The translations under genes were made by a program, and so were the position numbers. A model generated the notes under the pieces. It did no database searches and was not told where the DNA came from. It saw only the letters and a list, made by a program, of their open reading frames with translations. Shown here piece after piece: positions 9,946-17,088 of a DNA stretch of 64,000 bases (position 1 is its first letter; every line of letters starts with the position of its first letter). The stretch lies in assembly GCA_030055525.1 (NCBI GenBank), contig JASFYJ010000001.1, positions 214,616-278,615 of the forward strand, in the 5' to 3' direction. The stretch comes from Archaeoglobales archaeon (GTDB lineage: Archaea > Halobacteriota > Archaeoglobi > Archaeoglobales > Archaeoglobaceae).

Positions 9946-10814
9946 AATTCTATCATCGTTCCTATACCTTCTCTTGTGAACAACTCCAGCAATATCGCAT
10001 GCTTGCGCGAGCCATCTATTATGTGTGCTTTTTCGACTCCACCTTTAAGTGCTCTAATAACTGCCTCCACCTTTGGTCTCATTCCCTCCTTGATTGTCCC
10101 TTCAGCGATCAATTTTTCGAGTTCGTTTAATTTTATATATTTTATTAAACTTTCTGGATTTTTTGGATCTCTCAAAATTCCAGGAACGTCTGTTAGCATT
10201 ATAAGTTTTTTAGCTTTAATAGCTGCTGCTATGTCTCCTGCAACTGTATCGGCGTTTAAATTGTAAACCTTTCCATTTAAATCTGAAGCTACTGGAGAAA
10301 CAACTGGTATATACTCGTTTTCAAGCAAAATATCTAAAATCTGAGGATTAACTAACTCCGTCTCACCCACATAACCCAAATCTACGATCACTTCCTCTTC
10401 GCCTTTCCTCATCTTCATTTGCTTCTTTTTAGCTATCAAAAGCAATCCGTCCTTACCACTAAGTCCTACAGCTTTTCCACCGTTTCTTATAAAAGTCGTA
10501 ACTATCTCTGAGTTTGTTTTCCCATCAAGTACCATTTCGACGACTTCCAAAGTTGCCTCATCCGTCACCCTCAGTCCCTCTACGAACTTCGGTTTTATTC
10601 CAAGTTTTTCCATTTTTTCAGTTATCTCTGGTCCACCTCCATGCACAACGACTGTTTTTATCCCAACGTAGTTTAGCAGCAGTATATCCTTTATCGTGTC
10701 TTCAAGCATCTCTTTGTCTACCATCGCATGTCCGCCGATCTTTATAACCATCTTCGTTCCATGAAACTCCTTTATGTATGGTAGCGCTTCTACGAGTAGT
10801 TCAACGTTTTCCAT
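9942..10814 (-). CDS. argB: N-acetylglutamate kinase
   Basis: Second step of the acetylated ornithine/arginine pathway: phosphorylates N-acetylglutamate. Contains MVIKIGGHAMVD (phosphate-binding lysine), VVHGGGPEIT, the substrate loop EGLRVTDEATLEVVEMVL, NLNADTVAGDIA and the C-terminal GTMIEL. The open frame extends to 10865, but ATG 10814 matches family N-termini (MENVELLVEALPYI) and sits at leaderless distance from a TATA box. 290 aa, as in Archaeoglobus. Heads the operon with the TIM-barrel and LOR/SDH genes. Confidence 0.94.
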   Translation of the reverse strand: MENVELLVEALPYIKEFHGTKMVIKIGGHAMVDKEMLEDTIKDILLLNYVGIKTVVVHGGGPEITEKMEKLGIKPKFVEGLRVTDEATLEVVEMVLDGKTNSEIVTTFIRNGGKAVGLSGKDGLLLIAKKKQMKMRKGEEEVIVDLGYVGETELVNPQILDILLENEYIPVVSPVASDLNGKVYNLNADTVAGDIAAAIKAKKLIMLTDVPGILRDPKNPESLIKYIKLNELEKLIAEGTIKEGMRPKVEAVIRALKGGVEKAHIIDGSRKHAILLELFTREGIGTMIEL

Positions 10815-10833
10815 GCTCTTAGTCAGAACACAG

Positions 10834-10844
10834 TAATTAAATTT
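10834..10844 (-). promoter_or_regulatory. TATA box of argB operon
   Basis: Minus-strand AAATTTAATTA centred about 25 bases from ATG 10814, supporting that start and a leaderless transcript. It lies in the short gap shared with the divergent dsrC gene. Confidence 0.5.
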
Positions 10845-10905
10845 TAGTAGTGATGTGAATACCAAACCGCAAGTTATTTATGAATCGCAAAATGAAAATC
10901 CTGAA

Positions 10906-10912
10906 GGGGGTG
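10906..10912 (+). promoter_or_regulatory. Ribosome binding site fixing the dsrC start
   Basis: GGGGGTG ends three bases before ATG 10915 and differs by one base from the archaeal consensus GGAGGTG. It argues for the 116-aa product over the longer open frame beginning at 10855. A TTATTTA element at 10873-10879 could be the TATA box. Confidence 0.6.
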
Positions 10913-10914
10913 AA

Positions 10915-11265
10915 ATGTTGCCAGAAATTGAGGTGAAGGGCAAAAAACTCAGGTTAGATGATGATGGATTTTTACAGGATTGGAAAGAATGGAACGAAGA
11001 AGTTGCAATCGCTCTCGCAAAAGATACAAGGTTCAGCGTGCAGCCGATTGAGCTAACGGAAGAGCATTGGAAAATAGTAAGATATCTAAGGGAATACTAT
11101 CTGAAGTACGGTGTAGCACCACCTGTAAGGATGCTTGTGAAATTCTGCAAAAAAGAGATAAATCCCGAATGTAACCTTCAATATATCTACAGACTATTTC
11201 CCCAAGGACCAGCAAAAGATGCTTGCAGAATAGCTGGCTTACCTAAGCCGACTGGTTGTGTTTGA
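10915..11265 (+). CDS. dsrC: Sulfur carrier DsrC
   Basis: Small (116 aa) partner of dissimilatory sulfite reductase DsrAB; it carries the sulfur as a trisulfide on two C-terminal cysteines and is reduced at the membrane by DsrMK-type complexes. The functional arm is intact: KDACRIAGLPKPTGCV, with C104 and C115 eleven residues apart and Cys as penultimate residue. N-terminal LDDDGFLQDWKEWNEEVA and VRYLREYYLKYGVAP are signature stretches. It stands alone, divergent from argB, with no dsrAB or dsrMK nearby. Strong marker of sulfite/sulfate respiration in this organism. Confidence 0.95.
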   Translation: MLPEIEVKGKKLRLDDDGFLQDWKEWNEEVAIALAKDTRFSVQPIELTEEHWKIVRYLREYYLKYGVAPPVRMLVKFCKKEINPECNLQYIYRLFPQGPAKDACRIAGLPKPTGCV

Positions 11266-11295
11266 GTTGTTTTCAGATTAATTAAATTTCAAAAA

Positions 11296-11305
11296 GTTTA
11301 AATTA
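11296..11305 (+). promoter_or_regulatory. TATA box of the 86-aa acidic protein gene
   Basis: GTTTAAATTA centred about 27 bases before ATG 11328; leaderless spacing. Confidence 0.5.
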
Positions 11306-11327
11306 CTTTGCGTACATTACCCTTTCT

Positions 11328-11588
11328 ATGGACGAATTTGACGAATATATGGTTTGCGATGACGAGGTTGAAGTAGAAGGCGAAGACGAGCTCAAACTTG
11401 CTGAAGTTTACAAGCTAGCTGAAAAATTAATTAAAGCACTTGAAGAAATAAAAAGTTTTGAGCTAAGAGAGGCTGCAGCTCTCATGTTGATAAAAGAGCT
11501 TGTTAGCGAAGATAAAGTCCTCCTAGGTTTAGCCACAAAAATGCTTCAAGACATCTGCTATGGGTTTGAAGATAAGTACGTAAGCTAA
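11328..11588 (+). CDS. Small acidic protein of unknown function
   Basis: 86 residues, strongly acidic in the first 25 (clusters of D and E), then mainly predicted helix (LAEVYKLAEKLIKALEEIKS and AAALMLIKELVSEDKVLLG). Two cysteines (C10, C78). No signal peptide or membrane segment and no family recognised. Its own TATA box and clean codon structure support a real gene. It is monocistronic, between dsrC and the convergent flippase-like gene, so context gives no function. Confidence 0.65.
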   Translation: MDEFDEYMVCDDEVEVEGEDELKLAEVYKLAEKLIKALEEIKSFELREAAALMLIKELVSEDKVLLGLATKMLQDICYGFEDKYVS

Positions 11589-11599
11589 ACCCTATACTA

Positions 11600-12589
11600 T
11601 TATTTCTTCTTTAGATTTTTTAATAAAATTGAGTAGTTGAAAACCAACAGTCCGAAGACCAAATTCATGTGATACGTTATAATTCTCCAAATAGCAACAG
11701 TTATACCCAGCAGTCCGCTGTGTATGAAAGCGGAATAAAGGTAAGCCATGCTTGTTTCTGCTATCCCGCTACTTCCAGGTGTTAAGGGGAGGAGAGAAAC
11801 GATCGTAATTATAAGTTGGGCTGTATAAGAGTAGAGGAAATATGGATCACTACTAAAAGCAAGAAGCAGGATAGATGGAATTGAAAACTCGATGCTCCAG
11901 ATTACAGCTGTCAAAAAAATAAGAAAAGAAAGATCTTTTTTTCTTCTCGTGATCCTAGGTACAGCGCTTCTGAATCTACACATGTTTTCTTGGAACTTAA
12001 AGCTCCAGTATTCTGCTCTTTTACTAACCCTTCCCAAAAAATTTTCAATAAATTTGGCTGCCTTGCTTATACTGTTTTCATCCTTGAGAATTAGATACAA
12101 AATACCCAAAAAAACCAGTATTGCAACCACAAAAACCAGTGTTATCTGCATTCCAAGCTTTAAACTGAAGCCAGTAAAGATCGCAAAAACCGGTAAAGCA
12201 AAAGAAAAGAATATCGCATCTAGCATCCTTTCCGCTAGAACAACAAAGGCAGCTTCACCAGTGTTAACACCGAAATCGTTCAACATCTTAGCTCTAACAG
12301 GTTCACCTCCAGCAGAAGATGGCGTTATAGCCGCTGCAAACATACCGGAAATTGTAATTCTCAGCGAATCCTTAAAACTTACAAAGTATCCAAGATTTTT
12401 TACAATAAATTTTATTCTTAAGGCCCAGAAAATCCAGAAGAAGAACTGTGCTATCACAGCTAATATTACGTACAATGGGTTGGCATTTTTTATAGCACTC
12501 CAAGTTATCTCGCTCTTCGTGGTTTCGAAGATAATTAGCATGCATACTACACTTATTATTACTCCCACTATGGCAGCTTTGTAATTCAT
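11600..12589 (-). CDS. Flippase-like integral membrane protein (UPF0104 family)
   Basis: 329 residues with about eight hydrophobic segments, beginning YKAAIVGVIISVVCMLIIF. The family signature region ITISGMFAAAITPSSAGGEPVRAKML and LLPLTPGSSGIAETSM mark the lysylphosphatidylglycerol synthetase membrane-domain/UPF0104 superfamily, thought to handle lipid-linked substrates across membranes. In archaea members are proposed in lipid or glycan flipping; the substrate is unknown. Starts 1 base after the XRE-CBS stop, so it is probably the last gene of that operon. Confidence 0.8.
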   Translation of the reverse strand: MNYKAAIVGVIISVVCMLIIFETTKSEITWSAIKNANPLYVILAVIAQFFFWIFWALRIKFIVKNLGYFVSFKDSLRITISGMFAAAITPSSAGGEPVRAKMLNDFGVNTGEAAFVVLAERMLDAIFFSFALPVFAIFTGFSLKLGMQITLVFVVAILVFLGILYLILKDENSISKAAKFIENFLGRVSKRAEYWSFKFQENMCRFRSAVPRITRRKKDLSFLIFLTAVIWSIEFSIPSILLLAFSSDPYFLYSYTAQLIITIVSLLPLTPGSSGIAETSMAYLYSAFIHSGLLGITVAIWRIITYHMNLVFGLLVFNYSILLKNLKKK

Positions 12590-12590
12590 A

Positions 12591-13145
12591 CTATCTCTTC
12601 TCTCCTTCGGTGAACTTCCTCATAACATCGTGCTTTGTTACAATGCCGATGATCTCTCCATTTCTGGCAACAAGTACAGCAGGAAATTCGAGCAGTAATT
12701 TCATTATTGTAGATATTCCTGATTTCTCATCTACTACTGGAAAGGGTGTCTCCATCACGTTTCTGATCTTTGCCTCAGTGTCCCCTTCCTCGAAAATGAA
12801 CTTCATTAATCTATTCTCTGTTACGCTCCCCACAAGTTTTCCATTCTCCAAGACCGGAAGTTGTGAAATTCCGTGCTCAAGCATGAGATTTACAGCGTTC
12901 TTTATGCTTTCTTCAGGTGAAACAGATATAACAGGGGATTTCATTATGCTTGTAACTTTCATAGATCCTTCGATGTCTTCTAGGACCTTTAGTATTCTTT
13001 TTACTAGAGATAACTTCGGATCGAATTTTCCCGATTCGAGTTTTGCTATTAGCGGTTGACTTACACCTACGAGTTCTGCAAGTTTTTTTTGACTTATTCC
13101 AAGCTTTTTCCTCTTCTTTTTTATTTCCTCCACCTCTGGGAACAT
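12591..13145 (-). CDS. XRE-type HTH plus CBS-pair transcriptional regulator
   Basis: 184 residues. An N-terminal lambda-repressor/XRE helix-turn-helix (RKKLGISQKKLAELVGVSQPLIAKLESG, about 13-40) is followed by two CBS motifs (about 65-115 and 125-178; SIMKSPVISVSPEE and NVMETPFPVVDEKS). CBS pairs usually bind adenine nucleotides, so DNA binding is probably energy- or ligand-responsive. The promoter contains repeated AACGTT palindromes next to its TATA box, a good autoregulation candidate. The flippase-like gene follows immediately. Confidence 0.88.
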   Translation of the reverse strand: MFPEVEEIKKKRKKLGISQKKLAELVGVSQPLIAKLESGKFDPKLSLVKRILKVLEDIEGSMKVTSIMKSPVISVSPEESIKNAVNLMLEHGISQLPVLENGKLVGSVTENRLMKFIFEEGDTEAKIRNVMETPFPVVDEKSGISTIMKLLLEFPAVLVARNGEIIGIVTKHDVMRKFTEGEKR

Positions 13146-13151
13146 CCTAAA

Positions 13152-13179
13152 GAACGTTTTTTTTGAACGTTATAAATTT
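13152..13179 (-). promoter_or_regulatory. XRE-CBS promoter with repeated AACGTT operator
   Basis: Minus-strand TATA box (TTATAAATTT, 13170-13179) lies about 29 bases before the ATG and overlaps the TFS stop codon. Between the box and the start are two GAACGTT copies (13152-13158 and 13165-13171), each containing the palindrome AACGTT, 13 bases apart. Placement over the transcription start suits a repressor site. Confidence 0.5.
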
Positions 13180-13489
13180 AGCTGTATTCTCTCCAAGTTT
13201 TTCCACACTTCGTACAGCGATAAAAACGAACCTCAGGCTCATCTGCAGCTCTTAACTGTCTAATCCACCAATATGCCTCGTTATTTCCACATGCAGGGCA
13301 TACTGCTTTAGTAGTTGGCAATGTTTGTACATTAATGTCCTCTATTACTGGAACGTCTTCGTTCTTTTTCTTTGATTTAATTACTAAGGTCTCCTTACTG
13401 TCGCTTTCTTTCTCGTAACCACACTTTCTGCAAATGGCTTTTCCGCCAACGTAGAACATTATACTTTTACATTTTGGACAGAACTCCAC
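13178..13489 (-). CDS. Transcription factor S (TFS)
   Basis: Archaeal RNA polymerase cleavage factor, related to TFIIS/RPB9, that rescues backtracked polymerase. The N-terminal zinc ribbon (FCPKCKS, CRKCGY) and C-terminal zinc ribbon (CPACGNNEAYWW, YRCTKCGKTW) are complete, and the acidic loop QLRAADEPEVRFYRC with the catalytic Asp-Glu pair is intact. 103 aa is standard. It overlaps the Nudix gene by 23 bases and precedes the XRE-CBS gene. Confidence 0.94.
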   Translation of the reverse strand: MEFCPKCKSIMFYVGGKAICRKCGYEKESDSKETLVIKSKKKNEDVPVIEDINVQTLPTTKAVCPACGNNEAYWWIRQLRAADEPEVRFYRCTKCGKTWREYS

Positions 13490-13895
13490 GCAGGATCACC
13501 TCTGCATCTTTTAACATTTTTTCATGATCGAACGCCAACTTTGGAAGAGAATCAAGGTTGAAGAGGGCCACCTCCTTTGCATCACTCCCGGCCTTGAGTT
13601 CTCCTCCTCTTGGAAGAACTACAAAGCAAATGGATACAAAGTGTCCTCTTGGATCTCTTTTTGGATCTGAATAAACCCCTACAAGTTTGTAAATTTCTCC
13701 CTTCAATCCAGTTTCCTCTTCAACCTCTCTAAGCACCGCATCTTCTACCCTTTCTCCATACTCCACGATTCCTCCAGGTAGGGCGTAGTAACCTTTGTAC
13801 GGATCATTCAATCTTCTAATCAATACTATCTTTCCCTCGTAAGGAATTATCGCATCCACAGTTAAAGTTATGCACCTCATAGTTTCAAAGCTCAT
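13467..13895 (-). CDS. Nudix hydrolase
   Basis: 142-residue single-domain Nudix pyrophosphatase with the box GGIVEYGERVEDAVLREVEEETG (split here across residues of about 41-63). It resembles the ADP-ribose/nucleotide-housecleaning branch (ALPGGIVEYGE, then VGVYSDPKRDPRGH), but the substrate cannot be fixed. Start codon overlaps the PHP stop as TAATG, and its end overlaps TFS, so it is embedded in a tight operon. Confidence 0.88.
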   Translation of the reverse strand: MSFETMRCITLTVDAIIPYEGKIVLIRRLNDPYKGYYALPGGIVEYGERVEDAVLREVEEETGLKGEIYKLVGVYSDPKRDPRGHFVSICFVVLPRGGELKAGSDAKEVALFNLDSLPKLAFDHEKMLKDAEVILRGVLSKM

Positions 13896-14512
13896 TAGAC
13901 AAACAATCTACTACGCTTCATATACCTTTTTGCTTTTTTAAGACTCCAACTTACCTCACCCACCCTCGATATCTCATGTGCATCACTGCCGATTGAATAG
14001 TAAAGACCAGCTTCATCGCACATCATCAGAAAATCAACATCTGGACATTTATGCAATGAATTTATCTCCACAGCCACTTCAGCGTTCTTCATAGCATCTA
14101 CCAGCTTTCTGTCCAACTCTTCAATTCTACTCTCAAACCCAAAAATTGGTGAAAAAACGTGAGCAACTACGTGAACTTCGTATGTTTCTACGCATTTTAT
14201 AATTCTCTCATAATATTTTAAACCATCCAAATTGCTGTGTATAGAAGCTATTACGATGTCAAAATCGAAGTCTGGCAAGTATATCTTACCATCCTCTTCT
14301 ATGTCACACTCTATACCGCTGTATATCTTGACTCCAAAAGCTGAAGAGGCATCATCTATCTCCTCTTGCCTCCTTTTCGCCTTTCTTTCGTTAAAACTGT
14401 TGTGGTCAACTATAGCGATCTTTTTCAAATTCTTTCTCTTAGCGATCCTCGCAATCTCTGCAATACTACCTTTCCCATCTGAGTAGTTTGAATGGATGTG
14501 TAGATCTATCAT
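13895..14512 (-). CDS. PHP-domain phosphoesterase
   Basis: 205 residues of the PHP (polymerase/histidinol phosphatase) metal-dependent fold: DLHIHSNYSDGKGS at the N-terminus, VDHNSF, GIECDIEEDG, IASIHSN, VVAHVFSP and SIGSDAHE provide the His/Asp/Glu metal ligands. It could be an RNase P p30-like, histidinol-phosphatase-like or other phosphoesterase; nothing decides. Overlaps the TrmB-type gene by 4 bases. Confidence 0.85.
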   Translation of the reverse strand: MIDLHIHSNYSDGKGSIAEIARIAKRKNLKKIAIVDHNSFNERKAKRRQEEIDDASSAFGVKIYSGIECDIEEDGKIYLPDFDFDIVIASIHSNLDGLKYYERIIKCVETYEVHVVAHVFSPIFGFESRIEELDRKLVDAMKNAEVAVEINSLHKCPDVDFLMMCDEAGLYYSIGSDAHEISRVGEVSWSLKKAKRYMKRSRLFV

Positions 14513-15210
14513 AATTTTAACTTCACAAAGTTTATCATGGGTTCCACTAGGAACTTCGTATATTCAAGGATGCCCCTACCCTCGCTTAAAATTCCAACTT
14601 GCATGTTTTTCCCAACGAAAATGGCGTAGACGATTCTGTCATCCACCAAAAAAACTCCGTGTGAGGCGCCAGTTTCTAAAGTCCATTTCAATATTTCTTC
14701 ATTCTTTTTGAAGTCATAGCATTCAGTGAATTTATAACTGCTTGCGTTTGATGAGATCAGCAAAACTCTGCATTTTGCCATGGCCAAGATTTTTCCCATC
14801 TCTTCTGATGTATAAGATAAAACAGCCAAAATTTCGTTCTTCGCCTCTGAAACTATCTCCTTTAGTTTCTCAATCATCAACTCGTTTCTATAAATTTTAA
14901 TTACATCAACCTCGGTTGTGAACCTTGGCAACTCTTTTTTGATGTACTCTAAATTCTCGTTAACTCTTCTGGACAACACAGAAATTATCTCGTCACTGCT
15001 TAGAGATTTGAATTTTGTAGGTTTTCCAAAAGCTTCAACCAAACCTTTGCTAATTAAGGAGTTCATGACGTCGTAAACTGAAGTCCTCGGAATACCGCTT
15101 ACTTCTGCTATCTCCTTAGCGCTCAGCACGCCTTTTGAGATCAAGGCTATTAAAGCTCTCGCTTCATAATTACTAAGCCCAAAGTTCTTCAAAGCATCAA
15201 CCAAGTCCAT
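14509..15210 (-). CDS. TrmB-family transcriptional regulator
   Basis: 233 residues. The N-terminal winged helix (ALKNFGLSNYEARALIALISKG, SAKEIAEVSGIPRTSVYDVMNSLISKGLVE) is characteristic of TrmB, followed by a coiled stretch and an effector-like C-terminal domain. TrmB proteins commonly control sugar or transport genes next to them. Here it diverges from a surface protein/RND exporter pair with a shared TATA box and an inverted repeat between. It also heads the PHP-Nudix-TFS operon. The effector is unknown. Confidence 0.87.
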   Translation of the reverse strand: MDLVDALKNFGLSNYEARALIALISKGVLSAKEIAEVSGIPRTSVYDVMNSLISKGLVEAFGKPTKFKSLSSDEIISVLSRRVNENLEYIKKELPRFTTEVDVIKIYRNELMIEKLKEIVSEAKNEILAVLSYTSEEMGKILAMAKCRVLLISSNASSYKFTECYDFKKNEEILKWTLETGASHGVFLVDDRIVYAIFVGKNMQVGILSEGRGILEYTKFLVEPMINFVKLKL

Positions 15211-15232
15211 CGATTTCTCGAAGATCGCAAGG

Positions 15233-15241
15233 TATATATAT
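15233..15241. promoter_or_regulatory. Shared symmetric TATA box (trmB / exporter)
   Basis: TATATATAT is self-complementary. Read leftwards its centre is about 27 bases from the TrmB ATG (leaderless); read rightwards transcription would begin near 15263, giving a leader of about ten bases with AGGTGG before the exporter-partner ATG. One box could serve both genes. Confidence 0.5.
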
Positions 15242-15254
15242 CTTAGTAGTTTCT

Positions 15255-15269
15255 ACCACGACAGGTGGT
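15255..15269. promoter_or_regulatory. Inverted repeat, candidate TrmB operator
   Basis: ACCAC-gacag-GTGGT: perfect 5-base arms with a 5-base spacer, lying on the predicted transcription start of the exporter operon. The right arm doubles as the Shine-Dalgarno-like AGGTGG, so part of the symmetry could be coincidental. Confidence 0.4.
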
Positions 15270-15272
15270 TCG

Positions 15273-17081
15273 ATGAAAAACGCCCTTGCAATCCTGCTAA
15301 TATTGATTGCGCTAATAGTGGTTCCCGCTGGAGCGCTGGAGTACGAAGATAAGCCAAACTTGGCAATATCAAGCATAACTGTGTTCAAAAAAACAATCCA
15401 ACAAACACTTCCTACAGATAGAGTTGAGAGAGGAGAAAACCTTGTTAGCATAAGTGTTTACAACAATGCACAGATGAAAAACTTGAAGTACGAAAACGAG
15501 CAGGAAGCGATGTTCTTTTCCGATGAAAGTGCAATATTTACTGCCTATAAGATAAAAATCGAGCTTATTGGCGATGAAGATATCGAAGTATTGACACCCG
15601 CATTTGAGATACCAGCGATGAAACCTATGCAAAGGGAAACACTTACCTTCATTGTAAAAGTAAAGGAAAATGCAAAAAGCGGGGAACATGAACTAAAACT
15701 GAAATCAACTTTCTATAGAATAGATTCTGTGGATATGACACCTTTCGGCGAAATGTTGGTTCCAAAGTCCTTCAGCATTACAGAAAGCTACTTGGTTACA
15801 CAAATTGCTAACAAGACTATTTCAAATACAACTAGTTACGAATACAAACTCAAGCTTCAGGAGTATGAGATAACCTTTATCGAAGTAGAAAACGAGATAC
15901 CCGTAAAGCTTCGTGTTGAAGATAGGGTGAAGCTTGAAGTAGTTGAAGTCACGCAAAGCGAAATACTGAGTTTAGGAAAGGGAGAAATAAGGATGAAAAT
16001 CAGAAATGCTGGAGACTACAATGCTGAAAAAGCTTATCTTGTCTTAAAAATGCCTGCTGGATTTGAAGTTTCTGGAAAAATCGAACAGAGTACTTCAACC
16101 ATACCAATGCAGATGTACGCAATGTACGGCTTGACATCAACGATTTCTCAAAGTAGTACATCATCCTCCGAAACTACTGTCTACATTGGAGATCTACCCG
16201 CTGGCGGCTATGCTGAAACGACAGTTAGATTCAAGGTAAAAACTGGAGAAGCTGGAAACTATACTTTAAGAGTAAAGCTATACTACTTAGATGAGTTTGG
16301 AAACGTTAAAGAATCGAACGAAGTTCCAATAGGAGTTAAAGTTGGTGAAAAGCCAAAGATCAAAATTGAGGGTATTGAAAGTGGTGTCTACGTTAACTCA
16401 GCCGGCAAGGTTGTTTTGAAATTCACATCGTCAACAAATCTTAAAGACGTTAGCGTAAAACTCAGTACGAGCGATCCACTTTCTGTTTTAAGTTCTGAAA
16501 ACTATATCGGAGATTTAGAAGCGGGGAAAAGCTACACCGCAGTTTTTACTGTAAAAGCAAGTAGCTGGGCTGAAGCAGTAGTTTACCCAGCGGAAGTTGT
16601 ACTAAAGTTCAAATCTGTCGATGAGTACTTCGAACTCGATCCTCTAAAGGTTGGAATAGCTGTTAATCCAAAGATAGAGCTTTTAGTTGAAGATGTAGCT
16701 GAGATAAACGCCGGAGATGAGAAGATAGTGACTTTTACAATAAAAAATGCTGGAAATTTAACTCTTAGAGATGCAACGGCGAGAATAACGATAGTAGATC
16801 CATTCAGCTCAACAGATGATTCAGCCTATATAGGGGACTTAGCTCCAGGTGCTTCAGTTGAGGCTAAGTTCAAATTAAGTGTTGATAGAGAGGCTACACC
16901 AAAACTCTATGCCTTGAACCTGGAAGTTAAGTACAAGGACGCACAAGGTAATTGGGCCTACAGTGAACCCGTCAAGGCACTTATAAATGTCAAACCCGCA
17001 CAATTCCCATATCACCTTCTTGCTCTGATTGGAATAGCTGTGATCGTAGTTATAGTAGTTTACATGAAGCGTAGAAAGTGA
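15273..17081 (+). CDS. Exported S-layer-type (COG1361-like) protein, exporter partner
   Basis: 602 residues: an N-terminal signal peptide (NALAILLILIALIVVPAGA), a long extracellular beta-rich region with repeated CARDB/NEW1-like modules (IRNAGDYNAEKAYLVLKMP at about 245; FTIKNAGNLTLRDATARI at about 490), and a C-terminal anchor (LLALIGIAVIVVIVVY) followed by KRRK. It is therefore anchored at the cell surface facing outward. Only 7 bases separate it from the RND exporter gene, so it is probably its periplasmic-side partner. Internal repeats suggest tandem Ig-like modules. Confidence 0.82.
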   Translation: MKNALAILLILIALIVVPAGALEYEDKPNLAISSITVFKKTIQQTLPTDRVERGENLVSISVYNNAQMKNLKYENEQEAMFFSDESAIFTAYKIKIELIGDEDIEVLTPAFEIPAMKPMQRETLTFIVKVKENAKSGEHELKLKSTFYRIDSVDMTPFGEMLVPKSFSITESYLVTQIANKTISNTTSYEYKLKLQEYEITFIEVENEIPVKLRVEDRVKLEVVEVTQSEILSLGKGEIRMKIRNAGDYNAEKAYLVLKMPAGFEVSGKIEQSTSTIPMQMYAMYGLTSTISQSSTSSSETTVYIGDLPAGGYAETTVRFKVKTGEAGNYTLRVKLYYLDEFGNVKESNEVPIGVKVGEKPKIKIEGIESGVYVNSAGKVVLKFTSSTNLKDVSVKLSTSDPLSVLSSENYIGDLEAGKSYTAVFTVKASSWAEAVVYPAEVVLKFKSVDEYFELDPLKVGIAVNPKIELLVEDVAEINAGDEKIVTFTIKNAGNLTLRDATARITIVDPFSSTDDSAYIGDLAPGASVEAKFKLSVDREATPKLYALNLEVKYKDAQGNWAYSEPVKALINVKPAQFPYHLLALIGIAVIVVIVVYMKRRK

Positions 17082-17088
17082 AGGAAGT

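Noticed and set aside
11892-12584. 230-codon plus-strand frame opposite the flippase-like gene
   Set aside because: Shadow of a membrane protein gene with recognised family motifs; product is Lys/Ile-rich without a motif or promoter.
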